The translations under genes and the position numbers were made by a program. From contig NZ_JACDIT010000009.1 of assembly GCF_013839445.1 (NCBI RefSeq), positions 1-64,000 of the forward strand: a stretch of 64,000 nt of DNA, written 5' to 3'. This DNA is from Chthonobacter albigriseus (lineage in GTDB: Bacteria > Pseudomonadota > Alphaproteobacteria > Rhizobiales > Pleomorphomonadaceae). Below, in pieces: positions 62,819 through 64,000 of this stretch. The notes beneath the pieces were generated by a model that did not search any database, was not told the origin of the DNA, and saw only the letters and a program-made list of their open reading frames with translations. Position 1 is the stretch's first letter. Each line of letters opens with the position of its first letter.

Positions 62819-63817
62819 TCAGGTCCTCCCGCCGGCGAGCGCCCGCGCCGCTTCAACGATGTCGGGCACCTGCGGCACCGCCGCCTTCTCCAGCTCTGGA
62901 TTGTAGGGGATTGGGCATTCCGCCCCGCCCAGCCGCACGATCGGCGCGTCGAGGTAGCCGAACGCCTCGCTCTCCGCGATCAGTGCCGAGATCTCCGCGC
63001 CGATGCCCAGCGTCTTCACGCCCTCGTAGACGCTCATCAGCCGCGTCGTCTTCTTCACGCTCTCGATGATGGTCCGGCTGTCGATCGGCCGCAGCGAGCG
63101 CAGGTCGATCACCTCCAGCTCGATGCCTTCCTGAGCCAGCGTCTCCGCCGCCTCCAGCGCCCGGTGCACCATGATCGCGGATGCCACCACCGTCACGTGG
63201 CGGCCCTGGCGCACGGTCGCGGCCTCCCCGATCGGGATGGTGTAGTGCCCCTGCGGCACCGGGCCCTTCATCTTGTAGAGAAGCTTGTGCTCGAACACGA
63301 GCACCGGGTCCGGGTCCTCCAGCGCCGCCAGCAGCAGCCCCTTGGCGTCGTGCGGTGTGGAAGGTTCCACCACCTTCAGCCCCGGCACGTGGGCGAACCA
63401 CGCCTCCAGGCTCTGGCTGTGCTGCGCCGCCGCGCCCGTGCCCGATCCGCATGGCATCCGGAACACCAGCGGCACGGAAACCTCGCCGCCCAGCATGTAG
63501 CGCATCTTGGCGGCCTGGTTGACGATCTGCTCCATCGCCAGGGTGGCGAAGTCGGAGAACTGGAACTCGTAGACCGGCCGCATCCCGGTCACCGCGGCGC
63601 CCACCGCGACGCCCGCCCCGCCCAGTTCGGAGATCGGCGTGTCGCGCACGCGCTCCGCCCCGAACCGGTGGACGAGATCGCCCGTTACCTGGAAGGCGCC
63701 GCCATAGACGCCGATGTCCTCACCCATCAGGAACACGCGCGGATCGGCCTCCATGGCGATCGCCAGCGCTTCATAGATGGCCTGTGCAAAGGAAAGTTCG
63801 CGGACCGGAGCGTCCAT
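62819..63817 (-). CDS. acoB: Acetoin dehydrogenase E1 beta subunit
   Basis: A 332-residue thiamine-diphosphate-dependent E1 beta subunit. [38 protein letters not shown] is the classic N-terminal part with the catalytic glutamate, and [15 protein letters not shown] and [14 protein letters not shown] follow. With acoA it forms the decarboxylating E1 of the acetoin-cleaving complex; pairing with an AcoC-type E2 supports acetoin over pyruvate or branched-chain acids. Confidence 0.92.
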   Translation of the reverse strand: MDAPVRELSFAQAIYEALAIAMEADPRVFLMGEDIGVYGGAFQVTGDLVHRFGAERVRDTPISELGGAGVAVGAAVTGMRPVYEFQFSDFATLAMEQIVNQAAKMRYMLGGEVSVPLVFRMPCGSGTGAAAQHSQSLEAWFAHVPGLKVVEPSTPHDAKGLLLAALEDPDPVLVFEHKLLYKMKGPVPQGHYTIPIGEAATVRQGRHVTVVASAIMVHRALEAAETLAQEGIELEVIDLRSLRPIDSRTIIESVKKTTRLMSVYEGVKTLGIGAEISALIAESEAFGYLDAPIVRLGGAECPIPYNPELEKAAVPQVPDIVEAARALAGGRT

Positions 63818-63828
63818 CGTTGTGGGCC

Positions 63829-64000
63829 TCAGACGGTTGTGACGAAACGGGTGACGTCGGCGGGATCGGGGCTCGGGCTCGCCTTGGCGAACTCGTAGGC
63901 CTCGTCGATCTCCGCGGCAGCCGCGGCGCGGATCTCCTCCGCCTCCGCCGCCGTGAGGAAGCCGAGCCCGATCAGCTCCTGCTCGAAGCGGGGGATCGGG
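63829..64000 (-). CDS. acoA: Acetoin dehydrogenase E1 alpha subunit, 3' end only
   Basis: The reverse strand codes for the last 56 residues, from [20 protein letters not shown] to DVTRFVTTV before the stop. The D/PI-xRFxxxL pattern and the [22 protein letters not shown] helix are those of TPP-dependent E1 alpha C-termini. The rest lies beyond the window. It is 11 bases upstream of acoB in transcription order. Confidence 0.85.
   Translation of the reverse strand, partial: PIPRFEQELIGLGFLTAAEAEEIRAAAAAEIDEAYEFAKASPSPDPADVTRFVTTV

Overview
The window is chromosomal DNA of a very G+C-rich alphaproteobacterium, most likely a member of Hyphomicrobiales (Rhizobiales). The support is the Rhizobium-type rhamnose locus (rhaDI divergent from rhaR-STPQ-mutarotase-K), the CysG and ohr/ohrR types, and the very strong G/C bias at third codon positions. 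No rRNA, tRNA, CRISPR array, prophage or transposase gene was found. Genes are densely packed, many with TGATG or ATGA stop/start overlaps.

Layout. 0.4-5.2 kb: an SbcD-like phosphoesterase with a large SbcC/YhaN-like ATPase. 5.2-9.0 kb: a GFA-family protein, arfB, a flavoprotein, and a folD-Fae-like pair. 9.4-13.4 kb: an MHS-family transporter with a large periplasmic insertion and a possible 7-codon leader ORF, a LysR regulator and a DDAH-like hydrolase. 13.4-18.5 kb: an orphan ParA-like ATPase, a polar amino acid ABC transporter (two permeases and a binding protein, no ATPase gene), an M14-type deacylase and a TetR regulator. 18.7-31.8 kb: cysG, then a complete-looking uronate catabolic locus (kdgK, uxaC, TRAP transporter, fructuronate/tagaturonate reductase, uxaA, GntR regulator, kduI, kduD, kdgF). 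Hexuronates and unsaturated-uronate products would be imported and converted to 2-keto-3-deoxygluconate, which KdgK phosphorylates. 31.8-41.6 kb: a long membrane-anchored protein of unknown function, ohr/ohrR, a 50-residue membrane protein, a KefF/KefC-type pair, a DEAD-box helicase and a HerA-like ATPase.

41.7-53.8 kb: the L-rhamnose locus, rhaI and a fused rhaD aldolase-dehydrogenase divergent from rhaR-rhaS-T-P-Q-mutarotase-rhaK. Nine copies of a REP-like palindrome lie in three clusters around and inside this locus. Heptanucleotide arrays and a tandem duplication of the rhaK 3' end accompany them. 53.8-61.4 kb: a SorC-type regulator and a glucitol/sorbitol-type PTS (gutM-srlA-srlE-srlB) with its own HPr-Enzyme I fusion, flanked by two unrecognised genes. 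A complete sugar PTS is uncommon in this group. 61.4-64.0 kb: acoC, acoB and the 3' end of acoA, the acetoin dehydrogenase E2 and E1 genes.

Most of the window is carbohydrate uptake and catabolism. The least explained parts are the Fae-like protein lacking the family's N-terminal histidine, the REP/heptamer elements, the PTS without a recognisable dehydrogenase, and several small or unrecognised genes.
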